In this document: positions 61,641 to 64,000 of the stretch, piece after piece | Layout of the letters: each line of letters begins with the position of its first letter | Position numbering within the stretch: the stretch's first letter is position 1 | Source of the DNA: Oxyruncus cristatus | Taxonomy: Eukaryota; Chordata; Aves; Passeriformes; Cotingidae | DNA: 64,000 nucleotides | Assembly (NCBI GenBank): GCA_013399855.1 | Contig: VXAY01001313.1 | Location: 1,597,084-1,661,083 of the forward strand | Direction of reading: 5' to 3' | The notes under the pieces: model-generated | Seen by the model: the letters and a program-made list of their open reading frames with translations, nothing else | Told to the model about the DNA's origin: nothing | The model's database searches: none | Translations under genes and position numbers: made by a program

Positions 61641-64000
61641 TCACGTTCTGCTTCACTCAGTTTTTGCTAGAAGGCTAAAACACTTCATTTCTTTTGCTAC
61701 ACCATCTCAGACCAGAGACAGTGGAATCACCAGGTGTGATTATTCTGGACTCCCCATGCTTGCAAACCTCTTCATACAACCCCAGACTTGTGTATATGTG
61801 GCCAGAGACCAGCATCTCACCTGCTATTAGGTTATTCTACCCATTTTCTGCCACTAACTGGTGAGCACCTCATCCTTCTAAGCCTCTGGTGTGCTCTAAC
61901 ACAACCCTATCATGTCCTCATGTGAACCAGGACCCACATTCACTATTCCCTCTGCTCTTTGGCTATTGCTACAAGAGCACCTGACTACCAAACAGCTGCC
62001 TCCAGATGTTTTTATTGGGATCGATATATTGCACAGGAAGATGGTATAACTTGAGACAGAAAATTCTTTATTTATGCCATAAAAAACCCTAAAAGCCTGT
62101 GAAAGGAGGTACAAGAACAAATAAAACGAAAAATTCAAAGCCAGAGAGGGCCATGAACACCTGCATATTGCTTCATATAATGCAGCTCAGTTTCCCTCCA
62201 AATCCTTTTTTCTGCCATCCTGCAAACTCCAGTACAGGTAGTAGCTACTACAGTAACTACCCAACCTAAACTGTGTCCCTTGTGCAGTCTGCAGTTCCCC
62301 TTGCCATTCATGCCAACCCTTCAAAGCCACCAGCAGCCTGAAAGTATGCTGAGAAAGCTGGTAAAACCTTGGCTTCTGCTTCTATGTCCAGAAATTATGC
62401 AAATAGATACTATTACCACAGCTCCCTGCTCATGGAGAAGTCAAAATAACTTGGTCTTAATGACAGTGGGAGATATTCTGACCCCTTGTCAAAGAGGGAT
62501 TCTTGAATTATCATTGTAAGCTAAAAAAAACCCCACATGCTTACAAGCCTCCCAGGTAATGCCAACAAACTCTTTCCTTGCATCCTATGACAGACACCCA
62601 CCAGCCTGTGACGAACAGCGGTGCCTGCAGTGTGGACTGAAGCACACACAGTTTTCCCAAGGGTCTGAAAACATAGCAGAGAAAGCTCTGAGGTCTACAG
62701 GAGAAGAATGAGATGACATTAAAACCAGGAAGTGAGAAGGATCACTGCTCAGCAGCATCTTTAGAGGATGTTTTTACACAGAGAAAGGTGCCATGTAGAA
62801 ACACTCACAGACACCAAGGAAGACCAGGACTTTGCTTAGGAGTGATGAGTACATGCAGCTCCTGACACTTGAACTAGAAACACATTGGCATCATGTGTCT
62901 TCTAGGTCAAAACAGACTGTGGTGCCTGTCCTCCAAAAGGCAAAACACTGTGTAGGTGGGAGTAGCAGATGCCTATAGGAGAAAGGATGGATGCTGTGAT
63001 AAGGGTAGAAAGCATCATCTGATGTGGCATTGTAAGTAACTTCCTCTCATTCTTCTCTTCAAGGGTCCAACCCACAGCAGATGCCATTAGTATAATACTG
63101 TTACTCTTTTCATGTTTGAGTACATACACTTTAAAATATTTGAAGTTCTTCATTTTTCTTTAGAAAAAGCAAACCATACTTTCTGATCAACTACTACAGA
63201 CAAAATAATGAAGTGCCCAAACTTGCACTGCTGAATACTTTTTTGAGAGAATTTTTTTGTTGTTAGAGCTCAAGGAAGAAGAGTACAATCAATTTAAACA
63301 CAGGCTAATAATAAGACTGAAGAAGGAAATACAAATGATGGGGGAAACCACAGTTAGAAAACAACAACCATAAAGTAATGAATCAAGGACATTCTGGAAT
63401 CACAGCTATTTTCTACACATTTGTTAATACCTTTCCAAGAATACCATCTTACAAAGTATCTGGGAATAGAAGCAGTCTTCTAGTTTTAGAGATTTCCTCC
63501 TTCCCCTCAGCCCAAGGATTCCTAATTTGTGAGATCTTCTGAAACATGGGAATACCTATATCATGTTCCAAAATTCAGCAGAAAATTTCCAAGTCTTTTT
63601 TTTATTCTGCCTTGTTTCTGTGCAACTAAAACCCAATACTGTGAGTGAAAGGCTGACAGTACTGAGTGCTTTTTATAATACATACCACTATAGTCACTAG
63701 AGCACAAAAAGACACTTTATCATCTAACAGAGCAAACACATAAAAAGTGGATGAGAACTAACTTCTTCGTACTAACTCCGCTTTGAAGCAGAGAAAGATA
63801 ACGCAGAAAAAAGATTGGCAATGCCCATTTTGAGCATTGCTCCCATTAGAAGCTGAAGGTTGGTAGCAACAGCTAACCAGAACATCACAAGTGTAGTTTA
63901 AGTACAGTCCTAATGTTCTTTTTTGAGACAAGCTCCAAATCTTTGACTGTTGGGTTGAGTAAAACAGAAGGATTTTTAAGATCTATATTATTTGTGCTTG
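61641..64000. other. Unique non-coding sequence to the window end
   Basis: No gene, repeat family or RNA recognised. Open frames are at most 83 codons and carry no recognisable domain. Confidence 0.6.

Noticed and set aside
1..64000. CRISPR array, operon, phage or bacterial defence system
   Set aside because: There are no regularly spaced repeats, no compact gene clusters and no ribosome-binding signals. The repeats are avian, so a bacterial reading does not fit.

Overview
This window looks like nuclear DNA from a bird, most likely a songbird (passerine). Every recognisable interspersed repeat is avian in type. There are at least six fragments of the CR1 LINE. One short element fuses a tRNA-Ile sequence to a CR1 tail, the architecture of the passerine SINE TguSINE1. 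Base composition is AT-rich with depleted CpG, homopolymer and microsatellite tracts are common, and there is one short assembly gap (N, 48641-48668). I see no bacterial-style gene packing, no operon, no CRISPR array and no long open reading frame. The open frames are all short (134 codons or fewer). The only ones with recognisable protein content are pieces of the CR1 reverse transcriptase. The window therefore appears to be intergenic or deep intronic sequence.

Layout. 1-10.4 kb: a possible LTR end at the very start, then unique AT-rich DNA with a strongly purine-skewed block at 7.1-8.5 kb. 10.4-10.5 kb: a MIR-like ancient SINE piece with an unusual CpG cluster. 11.1 kb: a (TA)n(CA)n microsatellite. 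12.4-13.4 kb: two hAT-terminus-like sequences. 17.98, 19.07 and 24.56 kb: minus-strand CR1 3' ends. 28.0 kb: the tRNA-Ile/CR1 SINE. 30.6 kb: a 116-nt tract of almost only A and C. 35.8-36.6 kb: the longest minus-strand CR1, with reverse transcriptase motifs and an internal deletion. 36.6-48.2 kb: mostly unique, with a GC-richer patch at 40.2-40.7 kb. 48.3 kb: an older CR1-like relic, followed by the poly-G/N gap. 48.9-50.3 kb: AT-rich sequence that reads like a conserved non-coding element. 50.9-51.7 kb: a CpG-rich block with promoter-like and LTR-like parts. 53.4-53.85 kb: the only plus-strand CR1 fragment. 56.4-56.6 kb: hairpin-bearing unique DNA. 57.6 kb: a second MIR-like piece. 60.9-61.6 kb: another AT-rich candidate conserved element. 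The rest is featureless.

No genes work together here. What can be read is a history of retrotransposition: CR1 copies, a SINE whose tail resembles a CR1 tail (implying use of the CR1 machinery), and a candidate LTR that may supply a promoter. I did not find a new biological system. The 51 kb CpG-rich block is the best candidate for present-day function. All repeat assignments come from reading the sequence and remembered consensus features, without a database search.
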